Source of the DNA: Nelumbo lutea
Lineage: Eukaryota > Streptophyta > Magnoliopsida > Proteales > Nelumbonaceae
Assembly (NCBI GenBank): GCA_022828595.1
Contig: JAKGHH010000001.1
Coordinates: forward strand, 140,263,017 to 140,327,016
Length of the DNA stretch: 64,000 bases
Reading direction: 5' to 3'
In this document: piece by piece, positions 59,801 to 64,000 of the stretch
Position numbering within the stretch: the first letter of the stretch is position 1
Layout: each line of letters begins with the position of its first letter
Position numbers and translations under genes: made by a program
Notes under the pieces: generated by a model
What the model saw: the letters and a program-made list of their open reading frames with translations, nothing else
Databases searched by the model: none
What the model was told of the DNA's origin: nothing

Positions 59801-61111
59801 ACCAAATGAGATTAACATATCTGTAGATTTATATATAAAGACGGCGCCCATTGACTTCCTGCTGGTTATCTGTTGTTTTAAAGGGAACGCTTCCTGATGG
59901 GAGGATCGTGGCTATAAAGCAACTCTCATTAGGATCCAACCAAGGAAAGAGACAGTTTTTAACAGAGATTGCCACAATATCTGCAGTGCAGCAACGCAAC
60001 CTTGTGAAATTGAATGGATGTTGTGTTGATGGCAAGAAACGGCTGCTAGTTTATGAGTACCTTGAAAACAAGAGCCTTGATCAGGCACTCTTTGGTAGGA
60101 ACTTGTTGCAGTAGTCATAATTTCTCCTTGCAGCTCTATAAGACACTTCATCTGTAGATGCTCTGAAAAGTTATCTTTATCCAAATTTACCACTTCTTTG
60201 CAGGGAAAAGTGGTCTACATCTTGATTGGCGGACCCGCTATAAAATATTGCTGGGGACAGCAAGAGGTCTAGCTTACCTTCATGAGGAGTCAAGGCTTAG
60301 GATTGTGCACAGAGATGTGAAGTCTAGCAATATTCTGCTTGATGCTAATTTTGATCCAAAAATTTCTGATTTTGGTTTGGCCAAGTTGTGTGATGACAAG
60401 AAGACCCATATCAGCACCCGAGTTGCGGGGACAATGTAATACCCAATCTCCAACCGTTCACCTGCCTCACTTATTCTATTCTAATTGCTCGCTCCTCATG
60501 TTCACTTGTACTCATTTATATTAAATTATCTGTGTTCATCTCTAGTTTTGATGTCCTTGTAGTGGTTATCTTGCGCCAGAATATGCTATGCGTGGCCATC
60601 TAACAGAAAAGGCTGATGTGTTCGGATTTGGAGTTGTTGCTCTAGAGATCCTGAGTGGGCGACCAAACTCTGACGCAAGCTTGGATTCAGAGAAAATGTA
60701 TCTTCTTCAATGGGTATGAAAGTTATTTATGGTTCTTTTATACTACAAACATTTGTGGACTTAACCTCCTCTATATCGCCATTTTATTATACCTTTTAGG
60801 TATGGAATTTACGTGACGATCACCATGAATTGGAACTCATGGATCCGACACTGAATGAATTTGATGAAGTTGAAGCTCGTCGAGTTATGGAAGTAGCTCT
60901 ACTGTGCACTCAGGCTTCACCAGTGCTGCGGCCATCCATGTCAAGTGTCGTGGCCATGCTAGAAGGAGATATTGAAGTGAGCACAGTTACTACTAGGCCC
61001 GGTTATTTGGTATATTGGCAATTCAATGATACCATCAGTAATATATCTTCAACAAACTATATTGCATCAACATCAAATCCAACCACCATGCTTGATGGAA
61101 ACCTTTCTTGA
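17474..61111 (+). CDS. Malectin LRR receptor-like kinase gene, 5' exons off-window
   Basis: This is a plasma-membrane receptor serine/threonine kinase, LRR-RLK subfamily VIII type. The exons are 17474-17862, 56957-57155, 57264-57431, 57770-57888, 59884-60094, 60204-60435, 60563-60713 and 60800-61111. Every junction is GT/AG and the phases agree: the first visible exon begins with 2 nt of a split codon, and the following ones join without a frame break. About 593 codons are present: malectin domain, transmembrane helix, kinase, short tail. The signal peptide and LRRs expected upstream are missing from the window. The 39-kb intron after the first exon is full of retrotransposons, yet no exon has a stop. 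The ligand is unknown; family members act in immunity or development. A chimera of two tandem paralogues cannot be excluded without transcripts. Confidence 0.85.
17863..19063 (+). other. Apparent native intron sequence, no gene seen
   Basis: This is AT-rich, non-repetitive-looking DNA with many stops. A frame at about 18803-19069 shows no family I recognise and is not supported as a gene. Confidence 0.5.
19064..19344 (+). repeat. LTR-like remnant
   Basis: It begins TGTTAAATTG and soon reads GGGGTATTTTAGTC, as in the Copia-2 LTR, then ends in a pyrimidine-rich stretch. No primer site, clear CA end or target duplication was found, so borders are approximate. Confidence 0.4.
19345..19544 (-). 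repeat. Probable 3' LTR of Copia-3
   Basis: The right edge (19544) is set by the purine tract next to TGAAGAGGCC on the minus strand. The left edge is a guess at TGTACAAAGA (19345). The 5' LTR is absent, so it cannot be confirmed. Confidence 0.45.
19605..21837 (-). pseudogene. pol: Copia-3 integrase, RT and RNase H, degenerate
   Basis: On the minus strand: integrase GGEY and [10 protein letters not shown] (about 21837-21735), the integrase C-terminal region with [15 protein letters not shown] (about 21460-21420), RT with QLDVKNAFL and [16 protein letters not shown] (about 20710-20590), a [11 protein letters not shown] block (about 20420), and RNase H with [12 protein letters not shown] to the end at 19605. 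At least six frame changes or stops separate these pieces. No function is possible now. Confidence 0.85.
21838..23255 (+). pseudogene. gag: Copia-4 left part: gag end and protease, holding a hAT insertion
   Basis: The left segment (21838-22109) encodes a Gly/Arg-rich region and a decayed zinc knuckle ([11 protein letters not shown]). The right segment (22827-23255) encodes [12 protein letters not shown], a protease site [12 protein letters not shown] (Gly replaced by Arg, Asp by Asn) and the copia block ending near CVFQDLRT. Both resemble Copia-5 gag-protease. They are separated by a 701-bp hAT element and its duplicated target. The right end abuts the LINE fragment. The remainder probably resumes at about 53953. 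Confidence 0.75.
22118..22818 (+). mobile_element. Non-autonomous hAT-like DNA transposon (701 bp)
   Basis: It is flanked by the perfect 8-bp duplication GGATGGTG (22110-22117 and 22819-22826), the size made by hAT transposases. The ends are CATTGATTTAAAAGG and the inverse of TTTTTTAAACACTG, imperfect inverted repeats near the hAT consensus CAGTG. A cluster of GGCGC/GCGCC motifs (22130-22250) forms subterminal repeats, and the right half is very T-rich. No transposase frame is present; the proline/arginine-rich ORF at 22059-22346 is a by-product of the repeats. Confidence 0.85.
23256..23341 (+). pseudogene. LINE reverse-transcriptase-region fragment, left half
   Basis: The frame reads like the region before the RT domain of plant LINEs: a Glu-rich start, then RQNHRSC, and after a 1-nt frame change WLKEGN. 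Copia-5 follows at 23342, and the LINE frame resumes at 42614 with [21 protein letters not shown] at 23337-23341 is the Copia-5 target copy. Confidence 0.75.
23342..23613 (-). repeat. 3' LTR of Copia-5 (272 bp)
   Basis: On the minus strand it runs from TGTTAGTGTG to GCTCCAAAACA, next to the purine tract GAGGGGAG. It is nearly identical to 42333-42608 apart from a few substitutions and single-base indels. Confidence 0.92.
23620..26479 (-). pseudogene. pol: Copia-5 pol: integrase, RT, RNase H
   Basis: Minus strand. The integrase finger [10 protein letters not shown] and CESCQFGK is followed by the catalytic triad context ([26 protein letters not shown]), then a variable Pro-rich linker, and RT with [20 protein letters not shown] and YVDDIVITG. 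RNase H begins at the frame change near 24100 (DADWAG context) and ends with [22 protein letters not shown] and the stop at 23620. Frame changes lie near 26350, 24750 and 24100. Most motifs are intact, so the element was active fairly recently. Confidence 0.92.
26480..27427 (-). pseudogene. gag: Copia-5 gag C-terminal part and protease
   Basis: Minus strand; it continues the gag frame broken by Gypsy-2, joining the LEEY codons at 41157 to YACMKN at 27427. The [21 protein letters not shown] block is followed by a frame change near 27200, a Gly/Arg-rich stretch and the knuckle [14 protein letters not shown]. The protease site reads [12 protein letters not shown], where the catalytic-loop Gly is Arg. 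A short direct duplication encoding GGGSSIAL occurs at about 26395-26435. Confidence 0.9.
27433..30246 (+). repeat. 5' LTR of Gypsy-2, interrupted by a solo LTR-X
   Basis: The LTR is 27433-27984 plus 29942-30246, about 857 bp without the insertion, and differs from the 3' copy by a few percent. TATA-like TTATAAAAG lies at 30036-30044. A degenerate tandem repeat of about 21 bp (CGAACTCCCTACGAGGAG type) lies at about 27537-27680, with one unit more than in the 3' LTR. ORFs such as 27432-27806 are not genes. Confidence 0.92.
27985..29936 (-). repeat. Solo LTR-X inside the Gypsy-2 5' LTR (1952 bp)
   Basis: On the minus strand it runs from TGTTAGACAG to ATTCTTTCA. The perfect duplication GGTTC flanks it (27980-27984 and 29937-29941), and the Gypsy-2 LTR resumes without loss (compare 40841-40870). 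It is very similar to the LTR at 4283-6237, so this is one of the youngest insertions. Confidence 0.95.
30249..30266 (+). other. Primer binding site of Gypsy-2
   Basis: TGGCGCCGTCTGTGGGAA lies 2 nt after the LTR. The first nine bases match the complement of the tRNA-Asp 3' end (TGGCGCCGT); the rest diverges. Sites like this are common in plant Tat and Athila elements. Confidence 0.75.
31426..31437 (-). other. Primer binding site of Copia-6
   Basis: The reverse complement reads TGGTGTCAGAGC, 11 of 12 matching the initiator tRNA-Met complement, 3 nt after the LTR end. Confidence 0.8.
31441..31765 (-). repeat. Single LTR of Copia-6 (325 bp)
   Basis: On the minus strand it runs from TATAGAGAAG (the usual TG now TA) to GGCTGTTTTTCA. 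It contains a pyrimidine-rich R/U5 part and is followed by the primer site. Confidence 0.75.
33701..34284 (+). pseudogene. Gypsy-2 aspartic protease and pro-RT linker
   Basis: The retropepsin motif [12 protein letters not shown] lies at about 33693-33735 and [13 protein letters not shown] at about 33800. A frameshift near 33870 moves the flap-side half to the next frame ([19 protein letters not shown]). The frame stops at 34284, and RT starts in another frame near 34330. The order after gag is that of Ty3/gypsy elements. Confidence 0.85.
34330..35586 (+). pseudogene. pol: Gypsy-2 reverse transcriptase and RNase H
   Basis: RT motifs in order: [20 protein letters not shown] (about 34450-34505), [21 protein letters not shown], and the catalytic YVDDMVVK (about 34790-34815). 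A frameshift near 34820-34880 separates the thumb region, which restarts at 34879 ([11 protein letters not shown]). The connection and first RNase H follow ([42 protein letters not shown]), ending at 35586 with the stop after AECNV. Catalytic residues are present but the frame is broken. Confidence 0.92.
35700..36115 (+). pseudogene. Gypsy-2 second (archaeal-type) RNase H domain
   Basis: [17 protein letters not shown] (about 35730-35785), [16 protein letters not shown] (about 35850-35905) and [17 protein letters not shown] supply the Asp, Glu and Asp expected of an RNase H active site. A second RNase H after the ordinary one is the mark of Tat-lineage gypsy elements. A frameshift lies near 35822. 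Confidence 0.85.
36290..37443 (+). pseudogene. Gypsy-2 integrase
   Basis: The N-terminal finger has [13 protein letters not shown] and then CDK followed by a TGA where the second Cys of the CX2C is expected (36528-36530). The catalytic core shows WGIDLLGPF (first Asp), LISDNGKQF (second Asp) and NGQTEVMNR (Glu). A further stop falls at 36858-36860. The C-terminal part, with [11 protein letters not shown] and [10 protein letters not shown], ends at the stop 37441-37443. Domain order is complete but two stops prevent translation. Confidence 0.92.
37444..37739. other. Convergent spacer between integrase and antisense gene
   Basis: No ORF of note. An A-rich run at 37722-37739 (T-rich on the minus strand) lies directly after the antisense stop and could be part of its 3' UTR. 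Confidence 0.5.
37740..39697 (-). pseudogene. Spliced antisense gene of Gypsy-2 (Transposase_28-like, coiled coil)
   Basis: Three minus-strand exons: 39697-38890, 38819-38389 and 38312-37740. Intron 1 (70 nt, AG|GTTC … TTCGCAG) and intron 2 (76 nt, GTG|GTAAGT … TTGGTAG) are T-rich and preserve the frame exactly. Exon 1 (269 codons) has an acidic Ser-rich start and a region with [17 protein letters not shown] and [14 protein letters not shown], like the 'putative gypsy type transposon' domain (Transposase_28, PF04195). Exon 2 is basic then Pro/Gly-rich. Exon 3 is an Ala/Glu/Arg-rich coiled coil ending in an acidic tail. One in-frame TAG (38935-38933) near the end of exon 1 breaks it. The role is unknown; similar antisense ORFs occur in Tat elements. 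Confidence 0.82.
39872..39880 (-). promoter_or_regulatory. TATA box of the antisense gene
   Basis: The reverse complement reads CATAAATAGC, a good plant TATA box, about 180 nt before the ATG at 39697. Transcription would start near 39845, outside the 3' LTR. Inferred from position and motif only. Confidence 0.5.
39881..40322. other. Gypsy-2 spacer before the 3' LTR
   Basis: No gene was found. The last bases, GGAGTGGGGGGCAAT (40308-40322), contain the polypurine tract that primes plus-strand DNA. The rest may hold upstream promoter elements of the antisense gene. Confidence 0.55.
40323..41156 (+). repeat. 3' LTR of Gypsy-2 (834 bp)
   Basis: It runs from TGATGAAGG to TGCATCATCA and is followed by the GTACT duplication. 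TATA-like TTATAAAAG lies at 40946-40954. Tandem 21-bp units lie at about 40435-40560. Confidence 0.93.
41157..41576 (-). pseudogene. gag: Copia-5 gag N-terminal part
   Basis: On the minus strand the chosen start is the ATG at 41576 ([14 protein letters not shown]); an upstream ATG at 41591 is less typical. Motifs: [39 protein letters not shown] and [19 protein letters not shown]. This is the UBN2-type gag core of copia elements. It has no stop before the Gypsy-2 insertion at 41157, and the frame resumes at 27427. Confidence 0.9.
41577..42320 (-). other. Copia-5 untranslated leader
   Basis: About 740 nt between primer site and gag, rich in CA-containing repeats such as CACAAGCACCACAACACA on the + strand. 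ORFs here are small and unsupported. Confidence 0.7.
42321..42332 (-). other. Primer binding site of Copia-5
   Basis: The reverse complement TGGTTTCAGAGC abuts the LTR and matches the initiator tRNA-Met complement at 11 of 12 bases. Confidence 0.85.
42333..42608 (-). repeat. 5' LTR of Copia-5 (276 bp)
   Basis: On the minus strand it runs from TGTTAGAGTG to GCTCCAAAACA. It pairs with 23342-23613 and is followed by the GTAAT duplication on the right. Confidence 0.92.
42614..42790 (+). pseudogene. LINE reverse-transcriptase-region fragment, right half
   Basis: It continues the LINE frame broken at 23341: [19 protein letters not shown], then [20 protein letters not shown], a conserved stretch before the RT palm of plant LINEs. 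It ends near 42785, where Copia-7 starts. No poly(A) tail or RT catalytic motif is present. Confidence 0.75.
42860..45172 (+). pseudogene. pol: Copia-7 protease, integrase and RT start
   Basis: The protease site [12 protein letters not shown] lies at about 42957-42990, followed by [19 protein letters not shown]. The integrase finger [10 protein letters not shown] is in a broken stretch (43240-43640) with stops. The frame from 43895 to 44884 holds the integrase C-terminal region, a Pro/Asp-rich linker and RT ([29 protein letters not shown]). Stops at 44882 and 45027 interrupt RT. The last block, [13 protein letters not shown], ends at the Copia-8 insertion. Confidence 0.85.
45173..45432 (-). 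repeat. 3' LTR of Copia-8 (260 bp)
   Basis: On the minus strand it runs from TGTTGGTTCG to TTCAGCAAACA, next to the purine tract GAGGGGGAG. A GAA microsatellite lies at 45205-45222. It pairs with 52302-52575; the length difference is mainly one short internal duplication in the other copy (about 52498-52525). Confidence 0.92.
45445..48485 (-). pseudogene. pol: Copia-8 integrase, RT and RNase H
   Basis: Minus strand. [16 protein letters not shown] and the integrase finger ([16 protein letters not shown]) are followed by [19 protein letters not shown] and [11 protein letters not shown] for the catalytic core. A Pro/Ser-rich linker precedes RT motifs ([26 protein letters not shown]-less LLQET block). 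RNase H has [23 protein letters not shown] and a stop at 45445. Breaks lie near 47930, 47400, 46960, 46510 and 46190. Confidence 0.9.
48491..50419 (+). repeat. Solo LTR-X inside Copia-8 (1929 bp)
   Basis: It runs from TGTTAGACAG to ATCCCTTCA with the perfect duplication CTTGC (48486-48490 and 50420-50424). The protease-side frame of Copia-8 (…VVDLSK) continues as [10 protein letters not shown] across it. It is closer in sequence to the solo LTR at 9754 than to those at 4283 and 27985. Confidence 0.93.
50425..51722 (-). pseudogene. gag: Copia-8 gag and protease
   Basis: On the minus strand it starts near 51722 ([12 protein letters not shown]), with [18 protein letters not shown] in the first frame; a shift near 51540 leads into the long frame ending at 50425. 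The gag core includes [20 protein letters not shown] and [19 protein letters not shown]. The knuckle is [14 protein letters not shown]. Protease has [14 protein letters not shown]. It is the best preserved gag in the window, with one frameshift seen. Confidence 0.9.
51723..52289 (-). other. Copia-8 untranslated leader
   Basis: This is non-coding, with no frame of interest. An A14 run lies at 52208-52223. Confidence 0.65.
52290..52301 (-). other. Primer binding site of Copia-8
   Basis: The reverse complement TTGAATCAGAGC matches the initiator tRNA-Met complement at 10 of 12 bases and abuts the LTR. Confidence 0.75.
52302..52575 (-). repeat. 5' LTR of Copia-8 (274 bp)
   Basis: On the minus strand it runs from TGTTGGTTCG to TTCAGCAAACA. 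It differs from 45173-45432 by a few substitutions and a short duplication of the CCCA(A/G)TAACTAAGG motif. Confidence 0.92.
52581..53632 (+). pseudogene. pol: Copia-7 RT end and RNase H
   Basis: The frame joins the RT start at 45172 and runs without a stop to 53632. It has [13 protein letters not shown] (catalytic RT motif), [39 protein letters not shown], then RNase H with [10 protein letters not shown] (weakened DADWAG), [26 protein letters not shown] and [14 protein letters not shown]. The 3' half of pol is intact; the upstream half is broken. Confidence 0.9.
53618..53938 (+). repeat. 3' LTR of Copia-7 (right end approximate)
   Basis: It begins TGTAGAGAAC right after the purine tract GAGGGGGAG, overlapping the last codons of RNase H. 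It has a (TTATC)n run at about 53738-53778, a TATA-like TATATAAAT at 53818-53826 and a pyrimidine-rich end. The stop of pol inside the LTR is common in copia. The end at 53938 is the nearest CA before Copia-4 resumes. Confidence 0.7.
53953..54936 (+). pseudogene. pol: Copia-4 right part: integrase fragment
   Basis: It begins in the integrase core (CSRMT…[14 protein letters not shown]), then [12 protein letters not shown] and [15 protein letters not shown] stretches in shifting frames, the LINRMP and [14 protein letters not shown] blocks, [26 protein letters not shown] and a Pro-rich linker. It matches Copia-5 integrase closely. It ends inside SLLSSV, where Gypsy-3 begins. RT is missing. Confidence 0.8.
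54937..55331 (+). repeat. 5' LTR of Gypsy-3 (about 395 bp)
   Basis: It starts TGTTGGGACC inside Copia-4 and ends near CTCACCA. TATA-like CTATATAAGG lies at 55164-55173, followed by a pyrimidine-rich tail. Confidence 0.7.
55335..55346 (+). other. Primer binding site of Gypsy-3
   Basis: TGGTATCAAAGC, 11 of 12 bases matching the initiator tRNA-Met complement. Confidence 0.82.
55389..56249 (+). pseudogene. gag: Gypsy-3 gag with CCHC knuckle
   Basis: The start is the ATG at 55389 ([16 protein letters not shown]), a coiled N-terminus. A stop at 55541 is followed by the gag core: [27 protein letters not shown] and [12 protein letters not shown] (about 55580-55730). A later frame (55726-56067) holds [30 protein letters not shown], then a stop, and [14 protein letters not shown] (about 56152-56193). 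The order is that of plant chromovirus-like gypsy gag. Confidence 0.82.
56291..56956 (+). other. Native intron end, with a decayed exon copy
   Basis: AT-rich sequence leading to the acceptor at 56955-56956. It contains a partial copy of the next exon at 56752-56810. No other feature was seen. Confidence 0.6.
56752..56810 (+). pseudogene. Degenerate duplicate of the malectin exon start
   Basis: The frame reads [18 protein letters not shown], against [16 protein letters not shown] of the true exon at 56957. Sixteen bases (AGGTGGCTCCTCTAAT) are identical. A stop follows soon after, there is no donor, and the phase from the preceding AG is wrong, so it should not be spliced in. Confidence 0.7.
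56957..57431 (+). CDS. Receptor kinase exons: malectin end and transmembrane helix
   Basis: Exon 56957-57155 (199 nt) completes the malectin domain: [35 protein letters not shown] and YGPSISAI. Exon 57264-57431 (168 nt, acceptor TTCAG, donor AG|GTAATA) gives a Ser/Gly-rich linker, the stop-transfer-type basic SRKKK, a 22-residue hydrophobic helix ([20 protein letters not shown]) and the juxtamembrane [12 protein letters not shown]. Orientation is ectodomain outside, kinase in the cytoplasm. Confidence 0.9.
57770..61111 (+). CDS. Receptor kinase exons: cytoplasmic kinase domain
   Basis: Six exons: 57770-57888, 59884-60094, 60204-60435, 60563-60713, 60800-61111 and the junction from 57431. The glycine loop is GEGGFGPV (end of 57770-57888). 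After a 1995-bp intron come VAIKQLS (catalytic Lys) and FLTEIATIS (helix C Glu). Next are [10 protein letters not shown] (catalytic loop; an RD kinase) and DFGLAKL with [10 protein letters not shown], then [25 protein letters not shown] and the last lobe with the [15 protein letters not shown]rg. Stop TGA at 61109-61111. The C-terminal tail is short. All catalytic residues are present, so the kinase should be active. The interval is five exons plus introns; the count of six refers to splice blocks including the juxtamembrane join. Confidence 0.9.
58873..59617 (+). repeat. Direct repeat of ~105 bp flanking a MITE
   Basis: The block GCCTTAAAACATTGATGCAC… ending GCAATAGTAAAATCTCA occurs at about 58873-58974 and again at 59500-59617, with minor differences and a 9-10 bp insertion in the second. 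The MITE sits directly after the first copy. Confidence 0.8.
58975..59477. mobile_element. hAT-type MITE (503 bp)
   Basis: The ends TAGGGATGTAAACGGATC and the inverse of GATCCATTTGCACCCCTA form inverted repeats. They are flanked by 8-bp repeats ATGCCGAC (58967-58974) and ATGCCAAC (59478-59485), one mismatch. It contains many GGATC/GATCC motifs and an AT-rich centre. No transposase. Confidence 0.82.
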
Positions 61112-61547
61112 AGTATTTTTGCAGTCAGATGGTGTCTAAACATGAAAGATCATTAGAAGGTGGCACTTGGTTAAATCACATTCATGTGTAATAGTAGCAA
61201 TAATATTTGTAATAAAATACTAGGATAGTACAGATCCGTGCTGTCCTTAACAGTGTAAGGTACCATGAAGAGCATCCATCAAGCGTTCCTCCCCTTTTTT
61301 GTAGTTCCTTGGGAGAGAGCAACCAATCGCAAGGAAATTTTAAGAATGTATTATGATACATTCTAGATATGAATAGATATGGTGAAAAAAATTACGATAT
61401 GTACTAAAAAAATAGAGTAATAACACTAGATATCTATAAATAAGTTGCATACATACAATAAAACATACTTCAATGGTTTATCCAAGTGTGGACTAGGGGT
61501 GTTCATATGTGCTTTTGACCGTCAAATCGCACCTGTGATCATACCTG
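61112..61547 (+). other. 3' UTR and flank of the receptor kinase gene
   Basis: A canonical AATAAA at 61211-61216, 100 nt after the stop, is the likely poly(A) signal. No other gene was seen. Confidence 0.6.
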
Positions 61548-61860
61548 TATTTTATAAAATAAACAAAAAATCCTAGTGTAATCCCAGGATACAAAGTAGC
61601 AACAGAGAAGTAGAGAAGAAGAAGAATACAAAAGGAATAGTGTTAAGAACAAATTACATAAATGCCCCTGATTATGTGACTTACAACAGAAATAAGAACC
61701 ATAAACAAGAAAAGGAAAAAGATCGAAAAGAGACCCTGCACAAACACTAAAATATAACAGCACCAAACCAAATCGTAATTGGTGGTTTGGTCTAGTTCGA
61801 CTTTGCAATGGTTTAGTGAAAGCCCTTCTTTTACCATCTTCAGCATCATAGATTTTTCTA
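61548..61860 (-). repeat. Possible old copia LTR remnant
   Basis: A stretch with TTACATAAATGCCCCTGATTA resembles the LTR of Copia-8 (TAATCAGGGGCA on its minus strand), next to a purine-rich AGAAGAAGAAG block. The borders are unclear. Confidence 0.35.
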
Positions 61861-62400
61861 TGGATTTTTCGGAAAAATTAGTAGTTTTTTCAGAAATACT
61901 GACATAATGGACTAATTTATATCAGATTTTTTTTTTTTTTGAAAATGAATTTATGTCAGATATACCTTCTACCAATTCTGTTGAAAGGTATATTTCATAA
62001 AATACGTCCATAAGAACAATAATTAGAAGCATTACTGACTTGAAGTTGAAGCCAGGCAAGGGAGATGTTACTAAATATTACTAAAATGAACAACATTTCG
62101 ATGCACTAATGACTTGAATGTATCACCCAGTTATTCTCTTCCCATAATGCCTTAACCTTAATAAGGGCATTTTAATAATTTTAATCTCTATTAATGGAAA
62201 AAGATATTGGCCAATGGAGGTGTTTAAATGTGATGTTATCAAAGATGGTAATGAGGGTAATTTGGAAATTTCAAAGTATTGGTATTGGGTATCATATCGG
62301 ACAACTTAGATATAGATATGCTTGCGAAACGCATGGATATGCACAAAAAATATGGAAACGCTTGGATACGTTAAGGAAATGCAAAAAAAAATTATAAATA
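61861..62400. other. Intergenic sequence, no gene seen
   Basis: AT-rich with a T14 run at 61928-61941. The frame at 62194-62397 has no recognised motif. Confidence 0.4.
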
Positions 62401-63540
62401 TATTAATAACATTAAGTTTAATTTCAAAATAACTATAAATAATGTATAAATACATAGGAATTGTATATATTAAATAATATATATGAAGAAATATATTATA
62501 ATTAATATTGCTGGACACATAGATATTATACAATTTTATTAATAATGCATCAATCAAGAGTCTAAGGCACATATTATATAGATTTTTATAAATTAACACT
62601 TGCAAAAAAAATATTATTTTATTATCTATTAAAGGGTAAGGCATAAAGCATATGCAACTATTGTATCAAATTTTTTCTATTTTACTATTTTTATTTTTTC
62701 ACATTAACAAAAACTCAACTAAAAATTAATTCTCAAATGTTTAGTAAACAATATTTTTACTTTTGTAAAGAATAAATATCTTCTTATAAAATATAAATTA
62801 AAATATATATTAATAATTTATAAAAATATATAATCTTAACTTAAAATATATCAAATCTATTAAAGTTTTGAAGATGCATATCTTATGAAAGTTCATAAAT
62901 TTTAATTACTAAAACAATTACTTCATTATTAATATTTTATTTTTATATAATTTCTAAATTAAAAAATTATTTTTATATAAATTGTAGAATAATAAATTTG
63001 ATAGATTCAATTTATATTATATTTTCAAATACTTTATAGACAATATTTTTATTTTTGTATAATAAATACATTGTTATTTAATGCTAATTAAAATGATAAT
63101 TAATAATTTATAAAAATTTTAAGAAATATATCATGTGCAAATTTATCAATTTTAAGTATTAAAGTAATAATTCTATTATTACTCTCAAAAAATAATTACT
63201 TTGTTAATAATATTTTATTTGTATAAATTTTAGAAATTATAATTCATGTTATTGATATATATATATATATATATATACATATGTGTGTGTATGGATTTTA
63301 TAAATTATTTATTCCGTTGGTTTATAAACCAATTTTGAATATTTTTCTTTTTAATTTGCTGTTGGAGTTGTTGAATATAAATGTATGCTTTTTTTTGTTT
63401 GCATGTAGACAATAATTTTAATAAAAGTTAATTTGTTACACTTATTGACAAAATAATTAGTGTTTTGTGGTTAAAGGTACTTGTGCGCTTGGACAATGAC
63501 CAACCTATGTTCAAATCATGCCACTCCTTTTTATAGTGAG
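62401..63540. other. Extremely AT-rich intergenic stretch
   Basis: Mostly A and T, with an (AT)n run at about 63256-63280 followed by a short GT run. No coding potential; long low-complexity ORFs here are chance. It might act as a matrix attachment region, which cannot be judged from sequence alone. Confidence 0.6.
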
Positions 63541-63559
63541 GCGCTCATTTGTTGAAACT

Positions 63560-63760
63560 AGGGTTTCTTTTCTATATCAGTGTATATTGGCCGATACTAA
63601 ATGCTACACACCAATATGATGGTGTATCAGGCCGATACACACAACTAGCAAGATACACCTGCAGTCGTAGCGTATCACATCTCGGTGCAGTTCGATACCA
63701 ATACGATACGCCCCGTATTGGGTGTATCATGCTGATATTTGAATCATTGCTTCTAAGGTG
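63560..63760. repeat. GATAC/GTATC-rich repeat
   Basis: At least ten GATAC, GTATC or GATAT motifs in both directions occur in 200 bp, for example GGCCGATAC, AATACGATACG and GGGTGTATCATG. Such clusters resemble subterminal repeats of plant DNA transposons. Ends and target duplication were not found. Confidence 0.4.
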
Positions 63761-64000
63761 AATTGGCTAATGATCCCACTTGTGAACACAAAAAGACATC
63801 AGAGGCCTCAAGGTCTAGTCCTAGTGACACTAACTCCAATGGTTAAGTTAGCCGAGGTGAAGACAAAGTCAAGTTATTGAGGTGAGAGCAAGAACAATAG
63901 CAAGAGTAGTAGAGTGTGTACCAAAGACACCTATGGCCTCCTATCTCAATTTATAGGTGATACCTCATTAATGGTGGCATTTTAAAGGTGTTTTCTAATG
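63761..64000. other. Intergenic end of window
   Basis: No gene or repeat was recognised in the last 240 bp. Confidence 0.4.

Larger units (their letters stand above)
57889..59883 (+). other. Intron with tandem duplication and a MITE
   Basis: The 1995-bp intron interrupts the kinase between the glycine loop and the catalytic Lys. It holds a ~100-bp repeat (58873-58974 and 59500-59617) on either side of a hAT-type MITE. The rest shows no feature. Confidence 0.75.

Noticed and set aside
62306..62644. 112-codon minus-strand ORF rich in Tyr and Ile
   Set aside because: Low-complexity AT-rich DNA; open frames are expected by chance.

Overview
The window is plant nuclear DNA, most likely from a flowering plant. 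It carries one host gene with plant-type introns, plus Ty1/copia and Ty3/gypsy LTR retrotransposons, a LINE fragment and small hAT-like DNA transposons. The species cannot be named from the sequence. No tRNA, rRNA, CRISPR or bacterial feature was seen.

The host gene lies on the + strand and encodes a malectin-type LRR receptor-like kinase (LRR-RLK subfamily VIII style). Eight exons were found: 17474-17862, 56957-57155, 57264-57431, 57770-57888, 59884-60094, 60204-60435, 60563-60713 and 60800-61111. All have GT/AG borders, agree in phase and contain no stop codon. They encode the malectin ectodomain, a transmembrane helix, and a kinase with Lys, HRD and DFG motifs. The N-terminal LRR exons are not in the window. 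The intron between the first two exons seen is 39,094 bp long, about 37 kb of it transposons.

Left block, 1-15178. A minus-strand Gypsy element (Gypsy-1, right edge 15178) holds a deleted Copia (Copia-2, 9081-13834, TSD GACTC), which itself holds a solo LTR (9754-11693, TSD TTGGT). Gypsy-1 also holds a minus-strand long LTR (6238-7707), into which a plus-strand Copia (Copia-1, 1-6237) has inserted. Copia-1 is the only copy here of the long-LTR family LTR-X that retains coding sequence.

Intron block, about 19.0-56.3 kb. Copia-3 (minus, truncated) is followed by Copia-4, an old plus-strand Copia split into 21838-23255 and about 53953-54936. Between the two halves lie a LINE fragment and Copia-7. 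The LINE is split by Copia-5 (minus, 23342-42608, TSD GTAAT). Copia-5 is split by Gypsy-2 (27433-41156, TSD GTACT). Gypsy-2 carries a solo LTR-X in its 5' LTR (27985-29936, TSD GGTTC) and a truncated Copia-6 in gag (30442-31765, TSD CGGTG). Copia-7 is split by Copia-8 (minus, 45173-52575, TSD GTTCG), which is split by a third solo LTR-X (48491-50419, TSD CTTGC). Gypsy-3, a 5' LTR plus gag fragment, closes the block. These target-site duplications and the host reading frames that resume across them fix the order of insertion.

The most unusual item is inside Gypsy-2. Downstream of pol, on the opposite strand, is a three-exon gene (39697-37740) with two 70-76 nt introns, phase-matched splice sites and its own TATA box. 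Exon 1 resembles the 'putative gypsy type transposon' (Transposase_28) family and exon 3 is a coiled coil. One in-frame stop interrupts exon 1. The retroelement gag and pol genes in the window all carry frameshifts, stops or large deletions, so no autonomous element is intact.

The right end (61112-64000) is the gene's 3' flank: a poly(A) signal, a possible LTR scrap, an extremely AT-rich stretch and a GATAC-rich repeat.
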